Below, one piece after another: positions 10,581-20,153 of a stretch of DNA of 64,000 nt (positions are counted from its first letter, which is position 1; every line of letters begins with the position of its first letter). The notes under the pieces are model-generated. The model ran no database searches, had not been told where the DNA came from, and saw only the letters and a program-made list of their open reading frames with translations. Source of the DNA: Arctopsyche grandis (Eukaryota > Arthropoda > Insecta > Trichoptera > Hydropsychidae); contig NC_135358.1 in the NCBI RefSeq assembly GCF_051622035.1, positions 932,501 to 996,500 on the forward strand. Direction: 5' to 3'. Made by a program: the position numbers and the translations under genes.

Positions 10581-11774
10581 ATGGCTGTTAAAAGGTTGGA
10601 ATTCTACATTTTGTTATGCTATAATTAACACCAAAAAATTTGGTATTGCAATTGTATTGTAAATTTCACAGATATTTTGCGGCGAAGGGAATATTATCCC
10701 GGATTGATCAGATGTCAGGAGCAATTTTCCTACTGTGTTTCGCATTTATTTTTCCGGTTACCCATTCCTACGAAGTTCTTAAAAACGAACAAAAATCTTC
10801 ATTTGCACCCAGATGTTTTACCGATATTCCAAGTGGAATATTCCTTATCCAATGTGAAGATGTAAACGTAAATGACTTGACAGCGATGATAGAAGAAGAA
10901 ATTAAGGTAAACATTAATTTTTATTTTATAAACAATAAATCAAAATGCAATAAAAGAATATTGATTAAATTTTCAGAATTCTCCCATTGGAAAGCCAACC
11001 ATTTCTACTTTACGTATACGAAATTTAAATGTTGAAAACAGGAAATTATCCCAGAACTGGATTAATACAACAAGTTTCAATATTTATAGACTCGAAATAT
11101 ATTCCGCAAAAATTGACAGCATTGAAAACAATGCATTTATGGGATATGCTTTCGAAAATTTGCGATATTTAGAATTACAAGGTATGAAAATTGATACACT
11201 AGAAGAAGGTACATTTGAAGGCCTATACTCGTTGACAACTCTAGATTTAAGTAAATTGGAAGTCATTCACATCAACGAAAATGTTTTGAAAACTGTAGCA
11301 CCTAGATTGGTATTATTGTTTGTGAGCTTTATGGTATTGCCATTCAATCCGACTAATTTAACTGGAACTGTCGAACTACCTCAAATTTCATCTATTGTAA
11401 TGGAATTTAATGAAATCCCAAATATTGACTCCGGATCGTTCGCCCAAATATCAAATATTAAGACAATGTATTTGGATTTTAATAATATTGAAAATATCGG
11501 CTGTGGAACTTTCCAGAAAATGATATCGATGGATCGGTTGTGGTTGAATAGCAATAAACTTACTACGTTAGATTCTTGCGTTTTCGGTGACGAGATTATA
11601 AGTAACTTAAAACCATACGCTTTAAATCTGGAGTATAATAAATGGAATTGCAATTGTGATTTGGATTGGTTGAAACAATTGAAAAATAACAATAAAGTTT
11701 TAGATGACCCAAAATGTGCGTCACACTCAAATCTACCTTTCGAAGACGTCAATTTTTGCGAGGAGAAATATTAA
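10581..11774 (+). CDS. LRR-3: secreted leucine-rich-repeat protein
   Basis: Exons 10581-10594, 10672-10906 and 10977-11774; 348 aa. M-A-V-K-R from exon 1, then Y-F-A-A-K-G-I-L-S-R-I-D-Q-M-S-G and the core A-I-F-L-L-C-F-A-F-I-F; cleavage is likely after T-H-S. The N-cap reads P-R-C-F-T-D-I-P-S-G-I-F-L-I-Q-C. Exon 3 has the complete LRR series, S-G-S-F-A-Q-I-S-N-I-K, the internal cysteines (G-C-G-T-F, S-C-V-F-G) and the cap N-K-W-N-C-N-C-D-L-D-W-L ... V-N-F-C, tail E-E-K-Y. Intron 2 is only 70 nt, the shortest in the array; the roughly 130-nt segment seen in its sister LRR-8 is missing. It belongs to the young subgroup with LRR-2, 5, 6, 8, 10 and 11. Confidence 0.87.
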
Positions 11775-11974
11775 AACGAATAAAGTTATCACAGATCACT
11801 TTTACCTACATATATGTATATAACGTGTATAAAAAACTAATGATGTATTGTAGGTTTTCTCACAATATTAATTTATTATTTATGATTCATATTTCAAAAT
11901 ATACCTATTGATAATATACACGTCTGTTTATTATTGATCCCAATTTTAAGTATGTAAATAAACCTTCATATTTT

Positions 11975-12345
11975 GTTATTTATTTATTTAAAAGTTTTGG
12001 ACAATTGTGGCATTGCAGGAAGAACCTAATGCAGCACAATGGCCTATATAATAAAACAAGAGAGGGAGGAAAACAAAAAATAAATAGATAGAACAAAAAG
12101 CAAAAGCAAAAAATAAGTAAAAAAATAAAAATCACAAAAAAAGAAAAGATATAAATAAACAACATTCAAACAGAATCAAAAAAAAAACAGTAAAGTAATA
12201 AAATAGCGGATAAATGAAAATTTAGTGAGTAGTAAAAATACAAAGAAGGGAATGTCTTGCAACTGCAGCCTGTTCCGATAAATAAGAACATCCCTTCGAG
12301 ACCCAAATGGAAGAGAGTAGATTAAAATTCCACTCATACATCAAT
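11975..12345 (-). mobile_element. 3'-end fragment of the second LINE type
   Basis: Matches 61150-61590: AGTTTTGGAC(A/C)ATTGTGGCATT, GGAAGAACCTAATG, a long A-rich stretch, then CCCAAATGGAAGAGAGTAGATTAA. This is only the 3' UTR of that LINE; no coding part remains. Confidence 0.75.
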
Positions 12346-12467
12346 AAAGACACAATTGTGTATATATAAAATACACAAAAAACTATTAATAATAAATTTT
12401 TATAAAAATTAATTATTTAAGTGATTATTGGTTGATGATTATACATATACATATGTATGTAATGGAG

Positions 12468-12675
12468 GGTTCGATGACTATCCCACAAAAAAACTAGCGA
12501 TCTCGTGCAAGTCACTAAAATCTCGATCACGGAACATCTGGCAACCAAAAACTCCATCAATCGAAAGATACACACGTGAAATAATGTACTAACGAGAACT
12601 CGAGTGCCAGATGTTCCGTGATCGAGATTTTAGTGACTTGCGCAAGATCACTTTTTGCGAAATAATCCGTGTACC
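12468..12675. mobile_element. MULE-like MITE with 9-bp target duplication
   Basis: A perfectly paired core (GCAAGTCACTAAAATCTCGA and onward into CACGGAACATCTGGCA) occurs in inverted orientation at about 12508-12551 and 12607-12648. Imperfect pairing extends to both ends (GGTTCGATGACTAT / complement GGTACACGGATTAT). It is flanked by GTAATGGAG at 12459-12467 and 12676-12684. Long inverted repeats with a 9-bp duplication are typical of Mutator-like elements. No transposase. Confidence 0.75.
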
Positions 12676-12888
12676 GTAATGGAGTGATATTTTTTTTAAA
12701 AATTGTCAAAATTTCAACAAAAGCCGATGTATGACAGGTTAAAAACCATTCAAAATCCACCTCGTTCATCACATCGATCATTAAATCTTACTTGTCTCAA
12801 AAAATTACACATCACAATCAAATAATCAGTAACTTTGTTATCAACGTTAAGATAAATCAAATATTTTTCAAAATACAGCCACACATTA

Positions 12889-12920
12889 ATTCTCAGAGAG
12901 GTTGGCGAAGAGAGCGAATG
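12889..12920 (+). promoter_or_regulatory. Inr + degenerate DPE of LRR-4
   Basis: TTAATTC with +1 A at 12889; GAATG occupies 12916-12920, the DPE position. It has drifted further than in the paralogues. Confidence 0.4.
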
Positions 12921-12935
12921 TGTCTATCGTACACC

Positions 12936-15808
12936 ATGGCTGTTAAAGGGTTGGTATTCTCCATTTTTGTTAAGTTGTAATTAAAACCAAATATTTGGTA
13001 TTGCAAATTTACAGGTATTCCTCGACTTACGACGGAGATACGTTCCAGAACCTCGGTCGTAAGTCGAGGAATATATTTATTTTTTTTTTCGGTGATTTTA
13101 CTTACTTTTATTAATACAGTAATTCAAATAAATTCAAATTTAAATTTAAAAAAAATTAAACATCTACATCATCCGTACTTATTAATTATAAATTATACAT
13201 CCTCATCACTTATCACATATTATTTCTTCATCTTCAGTTTGAGATACAGTCAAATGAGTTTTTTGAAAAATGTGTCTAATTTTGTTTGAACAGTATCCTG
13301 TTTTTTTTCTCTATATATTTCTTGGTAGCATGCGAGATTTTCTTGAATCCTGCGGTTCACATTTGAAAATCTTTCACTGTCTGGGTCCATCTTTTCAAAC
13401 TTTTGTATTCTTTGATTAATCAAATTAAAAGCAGCAGCCATTTCTTTCAATAAAAATTTTTTCAGCGGTTCCGCAGATGTGATTGATTCATTTTCATCAA
13501 TATCCTCTTCTGCAACTATTTGAGTTTCAAGATCTTATAATTCTGCATTGGTTAGATCTTCTGAATCATTTTCAAGAAGTTGGCTGATATCTTCGTTATC
13601 TACGTCAAATTGTAGACGTTCACTAAATTGTACGATTAGGTTAGTAATATCCTCGACATATTTTTCTTTTTCGTATATGGAAAGAGAAACGGGTTCAAAT
13701 CGATTGGTGAGTTTTTTCCATATTCCGTACATATTTACATGCTGAAGTAACTTCTTAAGCCGTTAAAGGGTCCATCTATATATGTATATATATATATTTC
13801 TTAAAGCATGAAGGATATTATAATTTTTACAAAATTCTTGAAAAGTTTTTCCTTCTTCTATTGCTTCAATTTCTTGCGCAAATGTAATTTTTAAATAATG
13901 AGCTTTAAGAGACGCAATGGAATTCGCTTTTCAATCTTGTCATCGATCTAAATCGATCCGAGTCTTTTTTTATTTATTATTTTAGATTTGATTGACAAGG
14001 ACCCTTTAACGGCTTGACGATTTTTTTCTTTATCTTTTAAAATAGTGGAGACCGTTGAATGTGACAATTTCAAATTATTTGCCAAGTCCATCACTTTTTT
14101 ACCACTATCATATTGTTTTATCACTTCAAGTTTCATTTCTAAGTCCATCACCTTTCTCTTTTTTTTAACAAGAGTTTCTTTATCAGTCATTATCCCGTTT
14201 CTTTATCACACATTATAAATGTTCGTATAAATAAAAATTTGAGCGCTAATCAACACGAAATAAACATCCTAAAACAATAACGAACAGTTATGTAACAAAC
14301 AGTAACGACCATATGAGTTTGTTACCGTCGTGCGACTGGTGACGAATCCCAAAGGAATGAGTCATAACTAAAGCCCGGACCCTGAGGGGGCTGTATATTG
14401 TTCAAATGTTGTAAATGCATTGTTAATTGTTTGCCGAACCTTTTTTACAAAGGATTTACAACAATTGAACAATAAACAGCACGCTTCCGGTCCTACCTCT
14501 AGTCATAACTTCATTTTTAAAACTACTGCGATGTTTCATTTCTTCCGAAAGAGAATTCCCCGTTTTCATAACTCACATCCGCTTGAGATTTATCAATCAA
14601 TTTTTGAAAAATAATTAATTAATAAAAAAATTGCGAACCATCGTAAGTCGAGGACAACCTGTATTGTAAATTTCACAGATATTTGGCTGCGAAGGGAAGA
14701 TTATAACGGATTAATCAAATGTCCGGGATGATTTTCTTGTTGTGTTTCACGATTATATTTCCCGTTACCCAGTCAGGCTCAATCCAAAAATATGAACAAA
14801 AATCTCCATTTGCACCAAAATGCTACACTAGTTTTCCAAGTGAAATATTCCTTATCCAATGTGATGATGTAAACGTAAATGACTTGACAGGGATGATAGA
14901 AGAAGAAGTTAAGGTAAGCTTTCACTGTGTGCACATATGTATAAGTAAATATATGTATTGTCAATTGAAACGTAATTTTAATTTAATGTTATTTTCAGAA
15001 TTTTTCGGATGGGAAAACTACCATAGATATTCTACGGATACGAAATCTTTCGACCGAAAACGAAAAATTATCCCAAAATTGGATTAATACAACAAGCTTT
15101 CGAATATCACAACTTGAAATGATTTCGGGAGAAATTGACAGTATTGAGAACAACGCATTTCGAGGATATGCTTTTGAAGATTTGAAAACATTGCAACTAC
15201 AAGGGATGAAAATTGAAAGGTTGCAAGAAGGCACTTTTGAAGGCCTGCAGTCGTTGACATTATTAGATTTAAGTCGTTGTGAAGTCAATCATATCAACGA
15301 AAACGCTTTAAAAGCTGTAGCAGCAACTTTGCGAATGTTGTTCGTGAACCAAATGGTATTGCCATTCAATTCAACCAATTTGACCGGAACTGTAACTTTA
15401 CCTGAACTTGTAACCATATTGATGACTTTCAATAAAATGTCAAATGTAGACGTCGGATCGTTCACCCAAATACCAAATATTAAGACACTGTATTTGGACG
15501 ACAATAAAATTGAGCACATCGATTGTGGAAATTTCGAGAAGATGACATTAGTGAATCGTTTATATTTGAATGACAATCTTTTAACCACGTTAGATCCGTG
15601 CGTATTCGGCGATGGAGTTATAAACAACCTAGAACCGAACAGTTTACATCTGTGGAATAATAAATGGAATTGTAATTGTGATTTGGATTGGTTGAAGCAA
15701 TTGAAAATTGGTGAAATAATTGCAGACGACCCAAAGTGTGCGTCACATTCAAATCTGCCATTCGAAAACGTAAATTTTTGCGAGAAGGAAACTGCGGTTA
15801 AAATATGA
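12936..15808 (+). CDS. LRR-4: secreted LRR protein with a displaced start
   Basis: Family exons 12936-12949, 14679-14913 and 14999-15808. Starting at the exon-1 ATG (M-A-V-K-G) the frame meets a TAA at 14704-14706, 13 codons in, so that start cannot make the protein. The in-frame ATG at 14719 (M-S-G-M-I-F-L-L-C-F-T-I-I-F-P-V) still gives a normal signal peptide and a 334-aa product. LRRs, sequons (N-T-T, N-L-T), internal cysteines and LRRCT (N-K-W-N-C-N-C-D-L-D-W-L ... V-N-F-C) are complete; the tail E-K-E-T-A-V-K-I is longer than usual. Intron 1 is 1.7 kb because a pogo/Tigger transposon landed in it; the family's splice acceptor TTTCACAG survives just downstream. It could be functional from the second Met or an early pseudogene. 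Confidence 0.7.
13250..14190 (-). pseudogene. Tigger-like transposase remains
   Basis: Minus strand 14190-13948 begins M-T-D-K-E-T-L and has an HTH-like stretch (M-K-L-E-V-I-K-Q-Y-D-S-G-K, L-K-L-S-H-S-T-V-S-T-I-L-K), typical of the pogo DNA-binding domain. 13732-13535 and 13450-13250 match the C-terminal tail seen in Tigger proteins, ending T-K-L-D-T-F-F-K-K. The part between is too short to hold a DDE catalytic core, and the three frames are not joined. Inactive; in the opposite orientation to LRR-4. Confidence 0.75.
14369..14501. mobile_element. hAT-type MITE nested in the Tigger element
   Basis: 133 bp, with terminal inverted repeats of about 44 bp (left TAAAGCCCGGACC, right complement TAGAGGTAGGACC, both continuing into GCTGT-TATTGTTCAA). 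It has a perfect 8-bp target duplication GTCATAAC at 14361-14368 and 14502-14509. Same family as 9578-9729. Confidence 0.88.
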
Positions 15809-16643
15809 TCAAATGACTAATCAGATTTTTTATCATCGTTAAACGATGCTAAAAAAGTGAAACTACAACTATTTTCTTATATATTACTTAAATAATGGTC
15901 TCACAGTTTACAATTACATAATTCTCACAGTTTACAATTACATAGTTGAATTGAATGAAAAATAATGTGTTATCTCAATATTTTAAATATTTCAATACAC
16001 AATTGTGCCATAATGTATTCTTCTATAGCTGTTTTAAAGCTCTGTTGGCAGAAAAATTACTAGGTATTTTTTTTTAGATAGTTTATGACTAAATACTTGT
16101 TTCGAACCTCGAAAAAAAAATATATACTTTACTAAAAGGTTGCCATTTTTGATACATTTAAAAGATCTTACGTAAAAAAAATTAATTGAAGTTGTAAAAC
16201 AAATATAAAACAACATTGGATGAAAGGAGAAAAACTCGGCCTTATATAAAGTGTGTCCATATTGTTACTATTTCTATAAAGTGTGTCCATGTTGTTAGTA
16301 TTTCTAATCATAAATGTTAAAGACAAAAATGTGTATTATCAGAATTTACATTTTCTCATATTTTTGGGAAAAACTATAAAACAAGATATTTATGTTCTAT
16401 TTTCAAATATTATATGTTCAAAAATTTAAATTTTCATATCTTGAAATAAAACTGAAAATACGAAAATATTTTCGTTTTCATTTCCATTCTCTAACTGTGT
16501 AATATACATAATATAATATATATGTATATTGAACATATAATATAATATATGTATGTATGTTCAACTTTACGACGAATGTATGCAGGGAATGCATGTATGA
16601 ATTTATAAATAAACTTTTTGTTGTTTACTATCTTGATCAGTAC
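15809..16643. other. Intergenic, no gene seen
   Basis: LRR-4 3' flank, then AT-rich sequence. At 16243-16305 a roughly 31-bp unit TATAAAGTGTGTCCAT... is present twice in tandem. Nothing else recognised. Confidence 0.4.
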
Positions 16644-17125
16644 TAAGGTTTCTGTATTCCCGGACTTTTTCAATTCCCGGGACACGGGACGGACCCCGGA
16701 TGCGTTATTATTTTTTATTAATAAAAAAAATATTTATTTACAAAATATAAAAAAGTAAACAATTCATAATATATCTATTAACTGGAAAAAATGTAATTAT
16801 AAAAGTAAACTTATTTAAATAATACTAAAATATTTAAATGAGAATCCGAAAGCCTATTTCTAGATTTGGTACAAAAATTTTCAGCAATGGAAAAAACTCT
16901 TTCAGTTTCAGTCAAAGTTGATAATATTTAACGATTCTTTGTGTATTTGATGTATTATTTGCCTTCGCGCAGTCTTGAAAATGTTGTATATTCGATTTTT
17001 TTTTTTTGATTTGTTTAAATCCATTTCCCGGGATTAGAGATAAGAATTCCCGGGACACGGGACAACAAAAATTCCGTAAATTCCCGGGAATGTTTGTCCC
17101 GGGTCGACCCGGGTCAGAAACCCTA
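16644..17125 (-). mobile_element. hAT transposon remnant with dimerisation motif
   Basis: Flanked by a perfect 8-bp duplication ATCAGTAC (16636-16643, 17126-17133). Ends are TAAGGTTTCTG and CAGAAACCCTA, followed inward by CCCGGG-rich subterminal repeats. On the minus strand a short frame around 16850-16925 reads T-E-T-E-R-V-F-S-I-A-E-N-F-C-T-K-S-R-N-R, the conserved C-terminal hAT motif. At 482 bp it is a deletion derivative. Confidence 0.85.
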
Positions 17126-17408
17126 ATCAGTACTAATACGTTTGATTTTGATTTTTAAATGCTTTTTATTATTACGAAATTATCTTCACAATACATCTTA
17201 TATCTATTTTAATAGCTACTGATCTACTGATCATTTTCTATTTTACAATTTTAATTTAATTTGGTTAGTAATCACAGTATTATATTATTCTAATGTTAAT
17301 CTAAAGCATAATAGGAAAAAGAGCTCAAAAACCTATTTACAATCCTTATAAATGTTCATAATACATCTAATACATAATATTAATTAAAGACTATCTAAAG
17401 TCGATGAC

Positions 17409-18962
17409 CTAAAGCAGATTGTGTTTAGGTAATCTGTGTTTATACCTGAAGGGTATAGACATTTTGTTGTAATCACCGAGACTCTTCACAAGTGTGTTAG
17501 TATGGTTATTAGTGATTCTTTCATAGAATCTACTGGTTAGTTTGTTAGTAATGTCTGTAACAAACGGAATATTATATAGGGCATGCAGTGTTTTCAGGTT
17601 AGTATATATGGGTGTATTATAAATTATTTTTAGGGATATATTTTGTATTACTTGGAGCTTGGAAAGGTTAGTATTCGAGGCGTTATTCCATACAGGTGAA
17701 GCATAGGTTAATAATGGTAATATGAGCGCGCGATATAATTTTATTTTATTTAGCGTTGATAAAGAACTATGGCGATTAAATATTGGATATATTGAGGATA
17801 TACCCCGCATCGCTTTGCATTTCGCTGCCTCAATGTGAGGTGCCCATCTCATTCTTTTATCGAACGTTACTCCTAAATATTTTATTACTGACTGCCATTT
17901 CAGACTTTCTCCAGAGGGGATTTTCAGATCTGAACTTGGCTTATGCTTTCTAACACTAAAGAATATGGCGTCTGTTTTGGTTTGATTAATTTGAATTTTC
18001 CACTTGGTGAAGTGTTCAGTAATTGTTTTAATTGCAAATTCAAGATTTTTAAGAATAGTGTCTGGTTTTTTGCTACTTGTGAAGCAAGCGGTATCATCTG
18101 CATATAGGGCTATGTGACAGTTTTTTGGAATAGGTATGTCATTTATATATATGGAGAACAAGAGTGGGCCAAGCAAGCTCCCCTGCGGAACGCCAGCTGC
18201 GACTATTTTTGGAGACGATAATTCATTATTTACGCTAACCACTAGCTTTCTACGAGTTAGATACGATTTGATGATGAGAATTAGGTAGTTTGGTATTTTG
18301 TTAATAAGGAGCTTATGAATGAGTCCATCGTGCCAAACCGTGTCGAAGGCCTTTTCTATGTCGAGACATACCATTCCGGTACTTCTCTTCATATTAAAGT
18401 TCTTCGTCACGTGTTCAGTTAGTCTTGTTAGTTGTTGGGTCGTGGAATGTCCAGTGCGAAATCCAAATTGTTCATTTATTAATTTCTTATTTACGACTTT
18501 AAGTAAACGTGTGTAGATTATTTTTTCCAGAATTTTTGAAAGCGTGCAAAGTAAGCTAATGGGTCGATAATTGGCCGGGTTTTTTGAGCTTTTATCGGGC
18601 TTAAGTATGGGAATTACGTTGGCTGTTTTCCAGTATTCTGGGAAATACCCGGTGAGTAAACATGCGTTGAATATTTTAGATAGTGAGACTAAAGCTTTAA
18701 ATGGAAGTTGTTTGATTATGATGTTATCTATTGAATCTCGCCCAGGTGCCTTTTTATTTTTTAAATTACGTATTATATTTTGGATTTCACACGGATGCAC
18801 CAATTTTATATTTTTAGTACTGTTAGTGGGAGTTTTTGTGATGATTTTAATGGACCGGTTGACTTTATTATGCGTTGGTATGTGATTGTAATGTTGTGTG
18901 AGTGTGTGATGTTTTTGGAAAGATTTTGATAATAGTTCTGCTTTGTCGCAATCACGCGTCAC
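17409..18962 (-). CDS. LINE ORF2, reverse-transcriptase part
   Basis: 517-codon frame. It holds the RT fingers-palm signature: Y-R-P-I-S-L-L-C-T-L-S-K, C-L-D-I-E-K-A-F-D-T-V-W-H, G-V-P-Q-G-S-L-L-G-P-L-L-F and the catalytic A-L-Y-A-D-D-T. The C-terminal tail W-N-N-A-S-N-T-N-L-S-K-L-Q-V-I-Q-N is typical of Jockey-type proteins. The apparent Met start (T-R-D-C-D-K-A) is not a true start: the same residues end the endonuclease frame at 20147-21436, and the two halves are separated by the inserted array. Enzyme for target-primed insertion; not functional as one polypeptide here unless the array is absent in other alleles. Confidence 0.85.
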   Translation of the reverse strand: MTRDCDKAELLSKSFQKHHTLTQHYNHIPTHNKVNRSIKIITKTPTNSTKNIKLVHPCEIQNIIRNLKNKKAPGRDSIDNIIIKQLPFKALVSLSKIFNACLLTGYFPEYWKTANVIPILKPDKSSKNPANYRPISLLCTLSKILEKIIYTRLLKVVNKKLINEQFGFRTGHSTTQQLTRLTEHVTKNFNMKRSTGMVCLDIEKAFDTVWHDGLIHKLLINKIPNYLILIIKSYLTRRKLVVSVNNELSSPKIVAAGVPQGSLLGPLLFSIYINDIPIPKNCHIALYADDTACFTSSKKPDTILKNLEFAIKTITEHFTKWKIQINQTKTDAIFFSVRKHKPSSDLKIPSGESLKWQSVIKYLGVTFDKRMRWAPHIEAAKCKAMRGISSIYPIFNRHSSLSTLNKIKLYRALILPLLTYASPVWNNASNTNLSKLQVIQNISLKIIYNTPIYTNLKTLHALYNIPFVTDITNKLTSRFYERITNNHTNTLVKSLGDYNKMSIPFRYKHRLPKHNLL

Positions 18963-19267
18963 TGAGATTCCTGCATCATCTAATGGAGGAATCGAGTAAA
19001 CTACCGATGTGAATGATAAACGTCACCTTGAATACAATGCAGTATTTTCAAACGTGTCTAATACGATATTTTTTCACCATCGTAATTGCGGATGATACCT
19101 TAACTTATATTAATGACCAAAATAAGCAATATGGCAAAGTATGAAAACGATCGGATAAGAGATAATGGATATAAAAAATGACCGCTTACACGAAAACCAT
19201 GTGAAACGTATAAGAGGTTAGTAAAAAAGCACGGATATAACGTAGTAAGAAGATTATCATATGTACA

Positions 19268-19492
19268 ATCATAACCACCTCAATGAAGTCATCTTCTCGA
19301 AAGTTCCACAGGCGATTTGTTCAATTTAATTCGAGTCCAAACTCAGATAATTGTATGTTGAATATCCTCCATGAAAAAACGATCCAGCATCTAAGCTTTC
19401 CACGTTATTTTCATTAAGGTTGTTAAGTTTATATAAACGAACTGTTCCGGTTAAATTGGTCGGATTAAAGGGCCATAAAGGGTCATCAAAGG
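19268..19492 (-). pseudogene. LRR exon-3 fragment captured in the LINE (copy 1)
   Basis: Minus strand reads L-W-P-F-N-P-T-N-L-T-G-T-V, then E-S-L-D-A-G-S-F, Y-N-Y-L-S-L-D-S-N, a stop, and I-A-C-G-T-F-E-K-M-T-S-L-R. This is the middle of an LRR-family exon 3, closest to the diverged members (D-A-G-S-F). At its 5' side the frame runs on into LINE ORF2 DNA read in another frame, giving a chimeric open frame (19326-19616). No evidence that it is expressed. Confidence 0.8.
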
Positions 19493-19928
19493 GTTTTTGT
19501 GATGATTTTAATGGACCGGTTGACTTTATTATGCGTTGGTATGTGATTGTAATGTTGTGTGAGTGTGTGATGTTTTTGGAAGGATTTTGATAATAGTTCT
19601 GCTTTGTCGCAATCACGCGTCACTGAGATTCCTGCATCATGTAATGGAGGAATCGAGTAAACTACCGATGTGAATGATAAACGTCACCTTGAATACAATG
19701 CAGTATTTTCAAACGTGTCTAATACGATATTTTTTCACCATCGTAATTGCGGATGATACCTTAACTTATATTAATGACCAAAATAAGCAATATGGCAAAG
19801 TATGAAAACGATCGGATAAGAGATAATGGATATAAAAAATGACCGCTTACACGAAAACCATGTGAAACGTATAAGAGGTTAGTAAAAAAGCACGGATATA
19901 ACGTAGTAAGAAGATTATCATATGTACA

Positions 19929-20153
19929 ATCATAAACACCTCAATGAAGTCATCTTCTCGAAAGTTCCACAGGCGATTTGTTCAATTTAATTCGAGTCCA
20001 AACTCAGATAATTGTATGTTGAATATCCTCCATGAAAAAACGATCCAGCATCTAAGCTTTCCACGTTATTTTCATTAAGGTTGTTAAGTTTATATAAACG
20101 AACTGTTCCGGTTAAATTGGTCGGATTAAAGGGCCATAAAGGGTCATCAAAGG
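19929..20153 (-). pseudogene. LRR exon-3 fragment captured in the LINE (copy 2)
   Basis: Second, almost identical copy, 661 bp from the first, with the same internal stop and the same chimeric frame (19987-20277). Confidence 0.8.

Larger units (their letters stand above)
13012..14661 (-). mobile_element. pogo/Tigger-type DNA transposon in LRR-4 intron 1
   Basis: 1650 bp between CAGGTATTCCTCGACTTACG and (complement of the right end) CAGGTTGTCCTCGACTTACG, flanked by TA on both sides; this fits pogo/Tigger of the Tc1/mariner superfamily. Minus-strand coding pieces include an N-terminal CENP-B/pipsqueak-like HTH and a C-terminal tail. Most of the catalytic DDE region is missing, so it is non-autonomous. 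A hAT MITE is inserted near its transposase-start end. Confidence 0.85.
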
